Assembly (NCBI GenBank): GCA_023053545.1
Contig: JAKZAN010000003.1
Coordinates: 343,501 to 407,500, forward strand
Length of the DNA: 64,000 nt
Source of the DNA: Lepidurus packardi
Taxonomy: Eukaryota; Arthropoda; Branchiopoda; Notostraca; Triopsidae
Direction: 5' to 3'
Below are positions 32,289 through 41,935 of this stretch, one piece after another (position 1 is the stretch's first letter; every line of letters starts with the position of its first letter). Made by a program: the position numbers and the translations under genes. The notes beneath the pieces are model-generated. The model ran no database searches. It was not told the origin of the DNA and was given only the letters and a program-made list of their open reading frames with translations.

Positions 32289-35200
32289 ATGGGAATAGTG
32301 CGACTGATTGTACAGAATATCCGGAAAAGTACATCCCAACTTAACGAAGTGGCAAGAGAGGCCAACAGTGAGGATATAACCCTGGTTATTGTTCTAGAAC
32401 CACCACAGCACTATACTCAATCACACATCCTAGGTTTTGACGTCATTACAACATCTCTTGCTTATGAGGGAGTAATGCTCCTTCGTAAGCCAGACAGCCC
32501 TTTCCATGTCATTGAAATAAAGGAACTGTACGCAAAAATCAGACTGGGAAATCAACAAGGCCGAGCAATATCCCTACTCGCAATTTACAGAAGACATACT
32601 GTTAACACGACGTCGCTTCTTCAAGAAGCCTGGGGAAAGTACAATCAACAGGACCCAGTAATCATCACAGGAGATTTCAATGCTCATCATTGGCAGTGGG
32701 AGGATAAAACACCAGACTCATCGGGAACACAACTATATGACTTCGCTACAGAACAGCACTGGGACTTGATAAACCAATGGAATGTCCCAACTTTCCACAA
32801 CGAACGTGGACATAAATCGACAATCGATCTCACGTGGTGTTCCCCTCAATTAACTGCAATCACAGACTGGCACGTCCTTGATGAAGCAAAATACTACAAC
32901 GAATCCGACCACAAAGCCATAGTGATTTCTCTAAACCTCATACACAACACCAACAAAGTATCGAACAAAAGCTGGCACTACCAAAAGGCCAACTGGGAGA
33001 AAGCACGCCATGACACGGCTTTGGGACTAAAAAACTCTAAAAACTCCTTTACAAAGCTCTCCAACACACAGGACATCGATGCAGCTGCTTATAAACTGAC
33101 AACTATCATACAAAATGCTATGAACCAAAACATACCCACCTTTACCAGTAAAAACCGGAATAATCCCTGGTGGAACTTAGAACTAGCGGAACTCCGTAAA
33201 CAAGCGGCGAAAGCACTACGCGCTTATCGAATTTATGGAGGCACAAGAAGAGAGACCCTATGGAAAGCGTCAAGAAATCACTACAGGACCAAGACTAGAG
33301 AGCGTCGGGACAAGTACTGGGCAGACAAGATGGCTACCACCGAGAATAAGGTCATCTGGAATCTTAATCGTACATTACGTAACGAGAACAGCAAGTCACT
33401 TGTTCAGCAACTTAAACAGGAGGATGGTACGCCATTTGATAACCCAGTCGCTAGGCTCAATTTCATCGCTGAACACCTTATTGTCGGAGAAATGTGGGAC
33501 GCCCCAACAAAAACATACCAAGGTCCCCGTTGTAAGCATCATTTCACGAGATCTACCCAATGTGAAATCTCCTCAGACTTCACTATAGAAGAAATTTCCA
33601 ATATCTTGAACAACTTACATTCAAAAAAAGCCGCTGGTATGGATGGTATCCAAGCGATCGTGCTTCAGGAAATTTGGACGACCATTTCTGCAACCGTGGT
33701 CAAAATCTTTAACGCCTCTCTCACCTTTGGTCACTATCCCTCTTTGTGGAAGATAGCGAAAGTACTGCCCTTACCGAAACCCGGCAAGAAGGACTACAGC
33801 TCAATAAAAAGTTTCCGGCCAATCGCCCTCTTACCTATTCTTGGAAAAATTCTTGAAAAAGCAGTAGCTTCCAGACTGCAAACTTTCCTTGAAAACAACA
33901 ACAAGCTGTCGGATATGCAATGGGGTTTTAGACCAGGGAGAGGTACAACAGATGCCCTCATGGAACTCAGTAACTCCGTACTAAACAGCTTTGACAGAGG
34001 CAAAGTTCAAACAGCCCTCCTACTTGATATTAAAGGAGCATTTGACAACGTAGTACATCAAAAACTGGTTGCCGAAATGAAGAAACTAAAGGTGCCCTCA
34101 CAGATTGTCAAGTGGATACAGAGCTTCCTCCAAGACAGGAGAGCATTCGTCGTACACGGAACGGAAAACAGTCAAACATATGCCATAAAAAAAGGTGTAC
34201 CGCAAGGATCTCCAATATCACCTATCATCTTTTTGTTATATATCAACGGGGCGCTAAGTGTAATAAACCGGAAACGAATTCACATCGGTGCCTTCGCCGA
34301 TGATTTGCTCCTCCACACTTCGGGTTCGTCCAGCGAATGGAACACAAGACTTTTAGCGAACAATCTATGCTCACTAGAAAAATGGGGAAGGAAGTTTGAG
34401 CTAGAATTCTCCAGGGACAAGACCGAGTTGATACACTTCTCAAGAAAAAGAACAGAAGAGGTTGCCCCGCTAATATGGGGAACGACAACTATCTACCCAA
34501 AGGAGGCAGTGAGATACCTGGGCGTAATCTATGATAACAGGCTCACATGGCAAAGCCATATTTCCCTACTAGCAGCTCAATGTAATAACACCCTTCAGAG
34601 GATCCACCGGTTGATCAAAATTTCGAAGTCCATCACATGCTCCCAAGTACGCACTCTCTTCCATGCAACTATCGTTTCAAAGTTGACCTATGGATACCCA
34701 GCTTGGTGCAATGCCTCGGAAACCAGGCTTCGGCCTATCACCCAAATATACCGAAGAGGCCTTCTGCTAATTTCAGGAGCACTTCCTTCAACCCCAACCA
34801 TAGCCCTAGAGGTTGATACAGGCGTCCTACCATTAAACTTAAAGTTAAAATGGACACTTCTACGACACTATGCGCATAAGAACTGGCAGAAATGGCCAAT
34901 ACAGGTAGAAACCCAGAGACACAAGATGTATGCATCCTGTGAAGAAAGGACAAGATGCCTGGCCAGGGCAATCTGGTCAAGCCCACCCGCAACCCAAAAA
35001 GAAGCCCTACTAGAAATTAAAAAAGCGCTTATTAAAACGTGGCAAAATGGATGGGAATCAACTAATAGCCCTTTAAAAGATTTGAATGCTGTTCCATCTC
35101 TTCATGGAATCATCAACTCAAGACTACCAAGAAATACCATTGCAACGATTATACAGGTCCGATCCACGCACTTCCCAACATTGAGCTATTTGTATAGAAT

Positions 35201-35531
35201 TGGCCGTTCGCCCACTAAGCTTTGCCCATGCCCGGAAATGGTTATCCAAGACCTTCACCACGTTTTTATACATTGTCGTTGGTTAAACAAGTGCAGAGCG
35301 AAGTTGATTAGAGCCCACAGTTCCCTCAAACTGCACTTTAAACCTCAGAACTTTCTCATGGACCCAAAACTATTCCCAGCGGTGAAACTTTTCCTTAACG
35401 AGGCCAAACAGACTTTCAATTCAGCAACCAGCCAAGGACGAGAAGCTCACCCAATCATTTCAGTACTTTTTCTACCCCCCTTACACCCTTCTCCCTTGAC
35501 CCCCATCCCATCCATCCAACCCTGTTATTAG
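32289..35531 (+). CDS. LINE-2 ORF2: AP endonuclease and reverse transcriptase
   Basis: 1080 codons without a break. Endonuclease: TGDFNAHHWQWED (about residue 127) and ESDHKAIVIS (about 206). RT: SKKAAGMDGIQAIVLQE, LPKPGKKDYSSIKSFRPIAL, TALLLDIKGAFDNVVH (about 578), KKGVPQGSPISPIIF and the catalytic FADDLLLH (about 669). A C-terminal Cys-His motif CPCPEMVIQDLHHVFIHC lies near 978. No RNase H seen. The motif set fits the Jockey/R1/LOA side of the LINE tree rather than CR1; clade not fixed. It would nick target DNA and copy the LINE RNA in the nucleus. Confidence 0.95.
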   Translation: MGIVRLIVQNIRKSTSQLNEVAREANSEDITLVIVLEPPQHYTQSHILGFDVITTSLAYEGVMLLRKPDSPFHVIEIKELYAKIRLGNQQGRAISLLAIYRRHTVNTTSLLQEAWGKYNQQDPVIITGDFNAHHWQWEDKTPDSSGTQLYDFATEQHWDLINQWNVPTFHNERGHKSTIDLTWCSPQLTAITDWHVLDEAKYYNESDHKAIVISLNLIHNTNKVSNKSWHYQKANWEKARHDTALGLKNSKNSFTKLSNTQDIDAAAYKLTTIIQNAMNQNIPTFTSKNRNNPWWNLELAELRKQAAKALRAYRIYGGTRRETLWKASRNHYRTKTRERRDKYWADKMATTENKVIWNLNRTLRNENSKSLVQQLKQEDGTPFDNPVARLNFIAEHLIVGEMWDAPTKTYQGPRCKHHFTRSTQCEISSDFTIEEISNILNNLHSKKAAGMDGIQAIVLQEIWTTISATVVKIFNASLTFGHYPSLWKIAKVLPLPKPGKKDYSSIKSFRPIALLPILGKILEKAVASRLQTFLENNNKLSDMQWGFRPGRGTTDALMELSNSVLNSFDRGKVQTALLLDIKGAFDNVVHQKLVAEMKKLKVPSQIVKWIQSFLQDRRAFVVHGTENSQTYAIKKGVPQGSPISPIIFLLYINGALSVINRKRIHIGAFADDLLLHTSGSSSEWNTRLLANNLCSLEKWGRKFELEFSRDKTELIHFSRKRTEEVAPLIWGTTTIYPKEAVRYLGVIYDNRLTWQSHISLLAAQCNNTLQRIHRLIKISKSITCSQVRTLFHATIVSKLTYGYPAWCNASETRLRPITQIYRRGLLLISGALPSTPTIALEVDTGVLPLNLKLKWTLLRHYAHKNWQKWPIQVETQRHKMYASCEERTRCLARAIWSSPPATQKEALLEIKKALIKTWQNGWESTNSPLKDLNAVPSLHGIINSRLPRNTIATIIQVRSTHFPTLSYLYRIGRSPTKLCPCPEMVIQDLHHVFIHCRWLNKCRAKLIRAHSSLKLHFKPQNFLMDPKLFPAVKLFLNEAKQTFNSATSQGREAHPIISVLFLPPLHPSPLTPIPSIQPCY

Positions 35532-35647
35532 TATCTGTTTTTATAATATAATATCTTGCAAGGATACGACAAATACATAGTTTGGCAACAGGCTTTCAAG
35601 CCTACGCCGGCTTTAAATTGAAAAAAAAAAAAAAAAATATTATCAGA

Positions 35648-36866
35648 TAAACAGTTCGGATTTTTACCTGGACGCTCCGCTGAAAGTCAACTTTTACTAG
35701 CTGTCGAGAACTGGAAAAAGAATGCGGATAAGGGGCTCCAAACTGATGTTATATATCTGGACCTTAAAAAGGCGTTCGACAAAGTACCCCATGGTAGACT
35801 TATTCAAAAATTAGTTGACTACGGTCTCGGTCCTAGTACCTCACCCACCCTGACTAAATGGATTAAAAGTTTCTTAACGAATCGGACGCAGTCAGTTTGT
35901 GTTGAAGGTGAAGTCAGTGACTTAGTGATAGATGTCCTAAGCGGAGTTCCTCAGGGCTCGGTTCTGGGTCCGTTACTATTTAACATATATATAAATGACC
36001 TAACAGACAAAATTGAGTCGACAGTCTTTCTTTACGCGGATGATACCAAAATTAGTAACGTAATTAACTGCCCGGAGGATATGATTAAGCTCCAAGATGA
36101 CATTAAAAGTATTGAGCTTTGGATGGAGAAATGGCTGATGGAATTGAACATCCCAAAGTGTCACCAACTGAGGATTGGAAATGAATCTGTCACAAGTAGT
36201 TATGTCCTGGGTGGCGAAGTAATTGCCAAGACCGACTGTGAACGGGATCTTGGAGTCCTGATTGACACAAAACTTAATTTTCACCAACATTACGCGAGCA
36301 TTGCGGCTAAAGCAACGAGAGTAGCTGGACTAATTAGACGAAACTTCACCTGTGTGGATAAAACAATGTTGTCCACGCTGTATAAAACGCTCGTTAGACC
36401 TATTCTTGAATACGGCCACTGTGTAACGCGCCCGTTCTTCAACAGGGACCTAGAAGCCCTAGAAAAAGTTCAAAGGAGAATAACCAAATTTCCTGGAAAT
36501 CTTCGTCACCTCTCCTATACAGATAGACTCAAAGCCTTGAACCTGCCAACTCTGGCATATAGGTTTCTACGGGGTGACCTGATAGAAGCGTTTAAATTGT
36601 GTCACGCCTATTATGAAAATGTGTCCGCCGAACAAATATTGTGCTTCAACCAAAGCAATTGTCGTGGCCATATCCTAAAACTTAAGACAGAACGATTCCT
36701 CAAAGATGTAGGCCGCTGGACCTTCCAAAACCGAATCGTAGATGAATGGAATAGCCTACCAGAAAAAGTGATCGAATCCTCCTCCTCACAGACATTTAAA
36801 AAATCACTAGATGAGCATTTTGGCTCAAAAATGTTTGACCCGTTACAATTTCGTAGAGATAAATAG
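35648..36866 (+). pseudogene. LINE-1 ORF2, 3' part: RT core and C-terminus
   Basis: Continues in frame after LINE-2: KQFGFLPGRSAESQLLLAVE, VIYLDLKKAFDKVPHGRL, GVPQGSVLGPLLFNIYINDL, the catalytic FLYADDTKI (about 36030) and LYKTLVRPILEYGHC, ending with DEHFGSKMFDPLQFRRDK and TAG. No stop occurs between 35648 and 36866, so LINE-1 ORF2 was open when LINE-2 entered. The LVRPILEYG block is typical of CR1/L2-type LINEs. Confidence 0.92.
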
Positions 36867-36926
36867 TTACAAAGAGGCTTTATAAAGCCTTATATGTTGC
36901 AATAAATAATAATAATAATAATAATA

Positions 36927-37140
36927 ATGAAGGGAATCGAACCCTCTCCACCGTTGTGTCAGTAGTTGCCCCTGCCCACTAGACCAATTCCTCCATACTG
37001 TCAGACATGCGCCCGTAGATTGTATTCGAAAATCCTTACACTTTTTGAGTAAACTCATAACGCTACGGCACCTCCGGTGGTACCACTTACACATTAACTC
37101 AGACGGCACCTCCGGTAATACAGAATAATTTTTCACATAA
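36927..37140 (-). repeat. SINE-like repeat copy A with tRNA-like head
   Basis: On the minus strand, a tRNA-like part (about 36999-36927) with A box TGGTCTAGTGGGCA and a perfect B box GGTTCGATTCC. Beyond it lies a conserved block with AACGCTACGGCACCTCCGG. It cannot fold as a complete tRNA (no matching acceptor arm), so it is called tRNA-derived rather than a tRNA gene. The A/T-rich tail of this copy is on the other side of LINE-1. Confidence 0.65.
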
Positions 37141-37520
37141 TAAGTGAAAAGGAATTACGTGTACCATAGTACAAGGAGAAAACATTGCACATAATTAAAC
37201 ATAACATAATTTAAAACAGAAAAAGTAAAACACATAATAATTTAAATGCAGGATAATTTGAAATAATTAGAAACACAGAATAATTGAAGATACAGAATAA
37301 AAAGTAAAACACAGAATAATTTAAATGCAGGATAATTTAAAATAATAAAAGAAAAAAACTGCCCATGAAGGGAATCGAACCCTCTCCACCGTTGTATCAG
37401 TAGTTGCCTCTGCCCACTACACCAATTCTTCCATACTACTATACATGCGTCCGTACATTATAGGCAAAAATCCTTACACTTTCTGAGTAAACTCATAACG
37501 CCACCGCGGCTCCGGTGGTA
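37141..37520 (-). repeat. SINE-like repeat copy B with tRNA-like head
   Basis: tRNA-like part at about 37436-37362 (A box TGGTGTAGTGGGCA, B box GGTTCGATTCC), A/T-rich tail at 37150-37355 with repeated ATAATTTAAATGCAGGATAAT words, and the same downstream block (AACGCCACCGCGGCTCCGG). It is in direct orientation to copy A, about 430 bp apart. Confidence 0.65.
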
Positions 37521-37729
37521 CCAATAGCAACACTGAACAAAGCACTGTTCTTGTCAACGCTCACAAACAGTTCCGTCTACATTCTGAACCAGGAACAATC
37601 ACAGTGCGAACCGTTTGCAACCGCAAATGGCGACTATAGTGTAACTAAATACTCGAAAAACTATTTTTTCTTGAAAATCGTCCATGCTAAAAGCATTCAA
37701 AATAAAAACATCGATTTAGGGAAGCAGGC

Positions 37730-37944
37730 TACTCATTTTGGGGAAAGGTTACTGTTATTAGGTATGCGTTACTCATACTAAGGGGTGCCCACTCATTTTG
37801 GGGTTACAGCTACCCGTTTTGAGGGCTGGTTCCCCGTTGTTGAGAGGGAGAACCCCATCTTTGGGGGGAGGTACCTATCTTGAGTAGTCCAACCAATTTT
37901 AGGAGGTGGTTACACCCCGGTTTTAGGGGCCATTTTTAACAGTG
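37730..37944. repeat. Right subterminal and terminal repeats of CMC-2
   Basis: Repeated TACTCATTTTGGGG, CGTTTTGAGGG, CATCTTTGGGGGG, CAATTTTAGGAGG and CGGTTTTAGGGG every 20-30 bp, then ATTTTTAACAGTG. They mirror the left-end CCCCTAAAA array. Confidence 0.88.
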
Positions 37945-37946
37945 TA

Positions 37947-39148
37947 TGTGGCATTTACTCAGGGAATGCAAAACATGACAATTTCAACGATTTCCTAAAA
38001 CTTTTTGTCGAGGAAGCGTGCATGTTGGAGAGGGAAGGGTTAGCTTTTGGGGATTTAAAGGTAGAAATAGAAGTCAGCGCTTTTATATGTGATGCACCGG
38101 CATCTGCTTTAGTAAAAGGAGTTGTGTCGCACGGGGGGTATTCTTCATGTCAGAAGTGCGTCACAACAGGGACTTATGTTCGGGAAGCTCCGGTAAATGG
38201 AAGGGTTATACTTCACGAACTTGACGCGGAAAAAAGGACGAATTCATCATTTCGCGCTCGCTTTGAATTAGATCCTGACAAACCCCATCACAATCGGGAC
38301 GTGAATGTTGTAGAAAATTTACGGATTGATATGGTTTTAGGTTTTCCGCGTGAATCGCTTCATTTGCTTGATTTAGGGGTTACAAAAAGATTACTGAGTT
38401 TTCTGACACGAAGCTTCCGAAGTCAAGGTAATTTACCAAGAAGGGTAGAAATCTCTGCACGACTCAAAGCCTTGTAACCTTATGTTCCGTCCGATTTTGC
38501 TCGGAAACCAAGAGGGCTAGATGAGCTTAAGCGATGGAAAGGGACAGAATTTAGGATGTTTCGGGATTACTTAGGTATTAGTGTGTTCAAAAACATCTTA
38601 CCCGATAATCTGTACCACCATTTTTGGCGTTCTTCGTCGCCGTTAGGCTTCTATCCCGCCACGCCACTAGTCGTATACCAGGGACTTTCACTTACTGCCG
38701 AAATTTGCTCAAAGATTTCGTACAAGAATCCTCAACACTTTATGGTAGGCACTTTTTGTCATTCAATGTCCACGGTCTCCTTCATCTCGTTGACGATGTA
38801 GACATTTTTGACCCAATTCCCATTTGGAGTGGTTACTGGGCTGAGAACTACTTGCAAGTAACTAAACACCTTGTCAAAACCAAAAAACTGATGCTTGAGC
38901 AAGCCGTTAAACGTTTGCACGAGCTCGAAAATCGTCCTGTGGAGAAAGTTAAGGCAAGAAACACTCCAGTTCTTTCTCAAGAGCATGCTGATGGGCCCGT
39001 ATGGCCACCAGGTAGACAGGGAATGCAATATGGAAAATTGTCATGCGAGCGTTTCAAGTTATCTAGAAAGGAACCAGACAATATAGTGTTTCTGAAGAAT
39101 ACTGCTGTTTTCTGTATTGAAAACTTTGTAAAAAAACACGGACGGTAG
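37947..39148 (+). pseudogene. TNP2-like transposase, 3' part (after CMC-2)
   Basis: Continues the frame of 14904-15701: CGIYSGNAKHDNFNDFLKLF, then ACMLEREGLAFGDLKVEIE, CDAPASALVKGV, GYSSCQKCVTTGTYV, DMVLGFPRESLHLLDLGVTK (about 38330-38392), SDFARKPRGLDELKRWKGTE, then HFLSFNVHGLLHLVDDVDIF and ENYLQVTKHLVKTKK. The order and the LHLLDLGV-type motif identify a TNP2-like transposase. Besides the CMC-2 insertion it has TAA at 38475-38477 (KAL stop PYV) and a 1-nt frameshift near 38620 in a T run. Ends TAG 39146-39148. Confidence 0.88.
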
Positions 39149-39900
39149 AATTTTTATAATTGGTAAAAGCTTTTCTTGCTATGACAATTTCTTTGAATAC
39201 CCTATACCCTCGCGGAGTATTGATACCCGCGTTGGTAAGTAACTTGTCAGTGCAATTGGAATGCTACTCTATTGAATGCGTGAAATGGAAATGAGTCAAA
39301 CTGCCTTCTTTCGCAGCAGAGGAATCATGGATCGTGTGTCCACTTTCTTATGAACTAGGTTCTTTCATCGAGGGAAAATTCACGGGAGCCGATTCCAGAG
39401 ATTAAGTGAAAAAGGAAAACCAGACGAGTATAGGCAAAGGGACTTCCAACGTATATGAGTCAAAAATCTCGATTTGACAACCTAGTTCGGCAACATGGCG
39501 TGGGTTAGCGTTTTGAACCCCTTTCCCACGCTTCCGAGACCCTAACCGAAGGCCCCTTTTGCCAATACCTACATGTATTCGTTTGCGTTTTGTCAACTTT
39601 TTAGCTCAACCAGAGCGCTGTCGATAACCGGAGCGTCACCAGTGAAGTTCTTTAAATAACTCCTTTTGTTTTAGGTGATAGTTGTTAGCGAATCAGTGCA
39701 CTTGTGCATGCAAACCAAACAATTAATAGAGACCGAACTTCGTCCAGCGTGTCCGTGAAGGTGGCAAGTGCAATTATCGATCCTGGATTATCAGTTTAAA
39801 ACTTGAGCGTTTTTTCAACACAACGTTAAAGTGCGGAACTTAGTGAAATTACCTACCTTGACATACGCCCATTATCACAGTGTCGTTATACAAGGCCTAA
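39149..39900. other. Spacer between transposase and DUF4806 gene
   Basis: No coding recognised. It presumably contains the end of the transposase transcript and the promoter of the next gene; no clear TATA box. Confidence 0.4.
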
Positions 39901-39918
39901 AAAACTACGCCTCTCAAA

Positions 39919-41335
39919 TTGTTTATAGACTACGGCGTTTCAAGTGGTAGAGTTTATCATCGGGGTAGAAGGAGCGGTCCCGTTGTAGTGCCACAAAACT
40001 GGGTATGCGAGTCACGGTGCTACTACCCGAAGTTTTACGGCAAGAAACTTGAGCAAGCTGTAATGAGTGGGGATACGCAAGAGTTTAACTGGCCCAACTA
40101 CGAGTTTAACGTTCTTTCAACGTACGGTACAGTTTTAATGAAAGTATTTCTCCTATTATTACTAGCTCATTCTTTTGAAACAGGAAGTTACTCTGTTGCT
40201 GCTGCCTACGTGCAGACGGGGAAAGGCAAACGTGTAGTATTCCCTAAACGAGTCTTTATTCCTAGCGAACCTGACCAATTGCCGATTTCTGCTCCAGTTA
40301 CTTCAAATCTTCCAGGTATATACTACTATTTTGTGAGAAGTATTAACGTCAAGATTATTTTCAGAAGAAAGTTTTGATGCTATTCCTTCTACAAGTGATG
40401 AAAGCCATAATTCACACTCGGCACATTCCCATTCACTGGACTCCGATCCGTAAGAATTATTCGAAAGCAGTGCAGACAGTATTTCGTTCGTTTTGGAACG
40501 TAACAGGACTTCAATAACGAACTTATTGTTGCTAGGTACGAAACAAAGCGACGACACCGAAGAGTTTCGTTATTTAGCGCGCCACGAACCGGTCCAGGAA
40601 ATCTCGGAAATGTGTCGCCTCTTGAAAGGTAACTCTAGTATATAAGATCCATTGTAATCTTTAATCTTTCTCTAGAAAACAATGCAGGAATGAAAAAATT
40701 ATTGACGACCACGCTTGCCATGTTCCGCATGGTAGAAAAACACGACAGAGTGCTTACTACACTAGCGAGTCAACGCCATTTCAGAGAAAGAGTTTGAATA
40801 CTCCCCTGCCAATAGCACCGAAGAGCTTAAACAACTAGAGCTCCGACTTCAGGGCCCTGCAGAGCAAGAGGCCTTCGTAAGCTTTCTACTTACAAACGTA
40901 TAATTTGAAGAAAATTGCTTAAATTTCAAGGTCTCCTTTATTGCCAACATTGGCGGAAGCAACATTCAAAATGGCATATACAATGCCTGGCGAGCAGTGG
41001 GCACTGATGTTTGGCGCACATTGAATTGGGCGGGTCGAGCGCATTGTGGCCGCAAGGAGAACAAGCCAGGCATACACGACTCCGTGCTTGTTAAGTTAAT
41101 TCATAGTAAGTTTTCTTAACTTAAAATTTTAAACTACTAGGTTAATTGACATACCAATAATAATTATTCAAATATTTATTTTTTTACAGGAGGACTGAAG
41201 CAGGGAAGGTTTCCGGCGCTTGACAAGCAAGCATTTAAAAAGGAGAAGTGTAACTTTTTAAAACACGCCCCCAAAAGGTCCAGTGGGAAAATCGACAGCC
41301 AGGATACCGGTTACGAAGATGATCAATTTTTTTAA
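39919..41335 (+). pseudogene. DUF4806-domain accessory protein of the outer transposon
   Basis: Exon pieces: FIDYGVSSGRVYHRGRRSG, VVVPQNWVCESRCYYPKFYG and FNWPNYEFNVLST (to about 40123), intron, SYSVAAAYVQTGKGKRVVFP (40183-40315), a Ser-rich exon near 40370-40450, then MKKLLTTTLAMFRMVEKHDR, LKQLELRLQGPAEQEAFVSF, IANIGGSNIQNGIYNAWRAV and LNWAGRAHCG (about 40690-41105), and a last exon (LKQGRFPALDKQAFKKEK, from 41190) ending TAA 41333-41335. This is the N-terminal PxNW motif plus C-terminal DUF4806 domain seen beside TNP2-like transposases in arthropods. No ATG opens the first exon, and frame changes near 40780 suggest decay. Role unknown. Confidence 0.75.
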
Positions 41336-41935
41336 AAGCTTATATGTCGTCCTCTTTTTCTGTATTTTTTTTTACAAGTGTTTAATCGGAATTTTTCTTG
41401 CAAATTTGTGTTTTGTTAAAAATAAAACTCGGAACCCTGTGTTTATTAAAATAAAAGCCTACAGTTCATTTTTCGGATTTCATAAAAAGGAGAAAAGGGC
41501 TATTCAACAGCGTTACTGTGACGATCATAATGTGTCAAATAGTAACGTTACAGCTTCGTAACAATAACTTTGCGGCGATGTTTAAACAAAGGTTGTAACA
41601 ACGTTGTAATGAAACGTTGCATCTCATTCCGACAGCGTTGTCGAAATAACGACTCAAATTCACGTTGCTCTTACACTGCAAAATGACGTCACCAGAGCGT
41701 CATGAACTGAGGTCGGTTGTACGTCTCGCGCCGACGCTACTCGACCGCAGTAGGTCGACGTCGCTCTAGTGTTACATGGAGACGTAGAACGTAGGTGTAT
41801 GGTGTACTGTCTACGTCGCCGGAACGCTCCTTATCGACGTAATCAAATGTTGACAATTGGATGTTACTCTAACGACACATAAGCGTAACTTTGCAACGTC
41901 GAATCGTCACAAATGGATGAACATTCGACGTACCT
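41336..41935. repeat. Right ACGT-rich subterminal region of the outer transposon
   Basis: After an A/T-rich 3' region (41336-41560) come GACGTC, ACGTCG and TAACGTT words, and TTGACAATTGGATGT at about 41848, shared with the left subterminal region. It ends at the inverted terminus TGTGCTACTTGGG. Confidence 0.6.

Larger units (their letters stand above)
30693..35632 (+). mobile_element. LINE-2: apparently full-length LINE inserted in LINE-1
   Basis: Bounded by a direct repeat of about 15 bp (AAAAATATTATCAGA, 30678-30692 and about 35633-35647) and ending in a poly-A run (about 35621-35637) after GGCTTTAAATTG. It has about 195 bp of 5' leader, intact ORF1 (30888-32285) and intact ORF2 (32289-35531). 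Removal restores the LINE-1 reading frame. A decayed relative lies at 3898-4708. With both frames intact it may be recently inserted. Confidence 0.92.
27441..36926 (+). mobile_element. LINE-1: CR1/L2-type LINE, interrupted by LINE-2
   Basis: Two open frames (ORF1 27688-29025, ORF2 from about 29026), a (TAA)n/(AAT)n tail at about 36901-36926, and the 6-bp direct repeat ATGAAG at 27435-27440 and 36927-36932. The insertion split a SINE-like repeat whose unbroken version is at 37355-37375 (CTGCCCATGAAGGGAATCG). Net length without LINE-2 is about 4.5 kb. Confidence 0.85.
15702..37944 (+). mobile_element. CMC-2: 22.2-kb TNP2-type transposon with nested insertions
   Basis: Perfect 13-bp inverted ends CACTGTTAAAAAT (15702) and ATTTTTAACAGTG (ending 37944), flanked by TA at 15700-15701 and 37945-37946. 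Removing it together with one TA restores an uninterrupted reading frame in the host transposase gene (KPFV then CGIYSG), which confirms both borders. Subterminal CCCCTAAAA-type repeats lie at both ends in mirrored orientation. It carries a SAMD3-like gene, TNP2-type transposase, CCHC gene, MULE-type gene and SINE-like repeats with two nested LINEs. CACTG ends with a 2-bp duplication suggest the CMC group; the subgroup is inferred. Confidence 0.85.

Noticed and set aside
36927-37436. tRNA genes on the minus strand
   Set aside because: A and B boxes are present, but the ends do not pair as an acceptor arm and two near-identical copies carry long A/T-rich tails, which fits tRNA-derived repeats better.
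13690-41935. CRISPR-like or satellite reading of the ACGTCG-rich regions
   Set aside because: Words are irregularly spaced and variable, lie just inside proposed transposon ends, and this is eukaryotic DNA.
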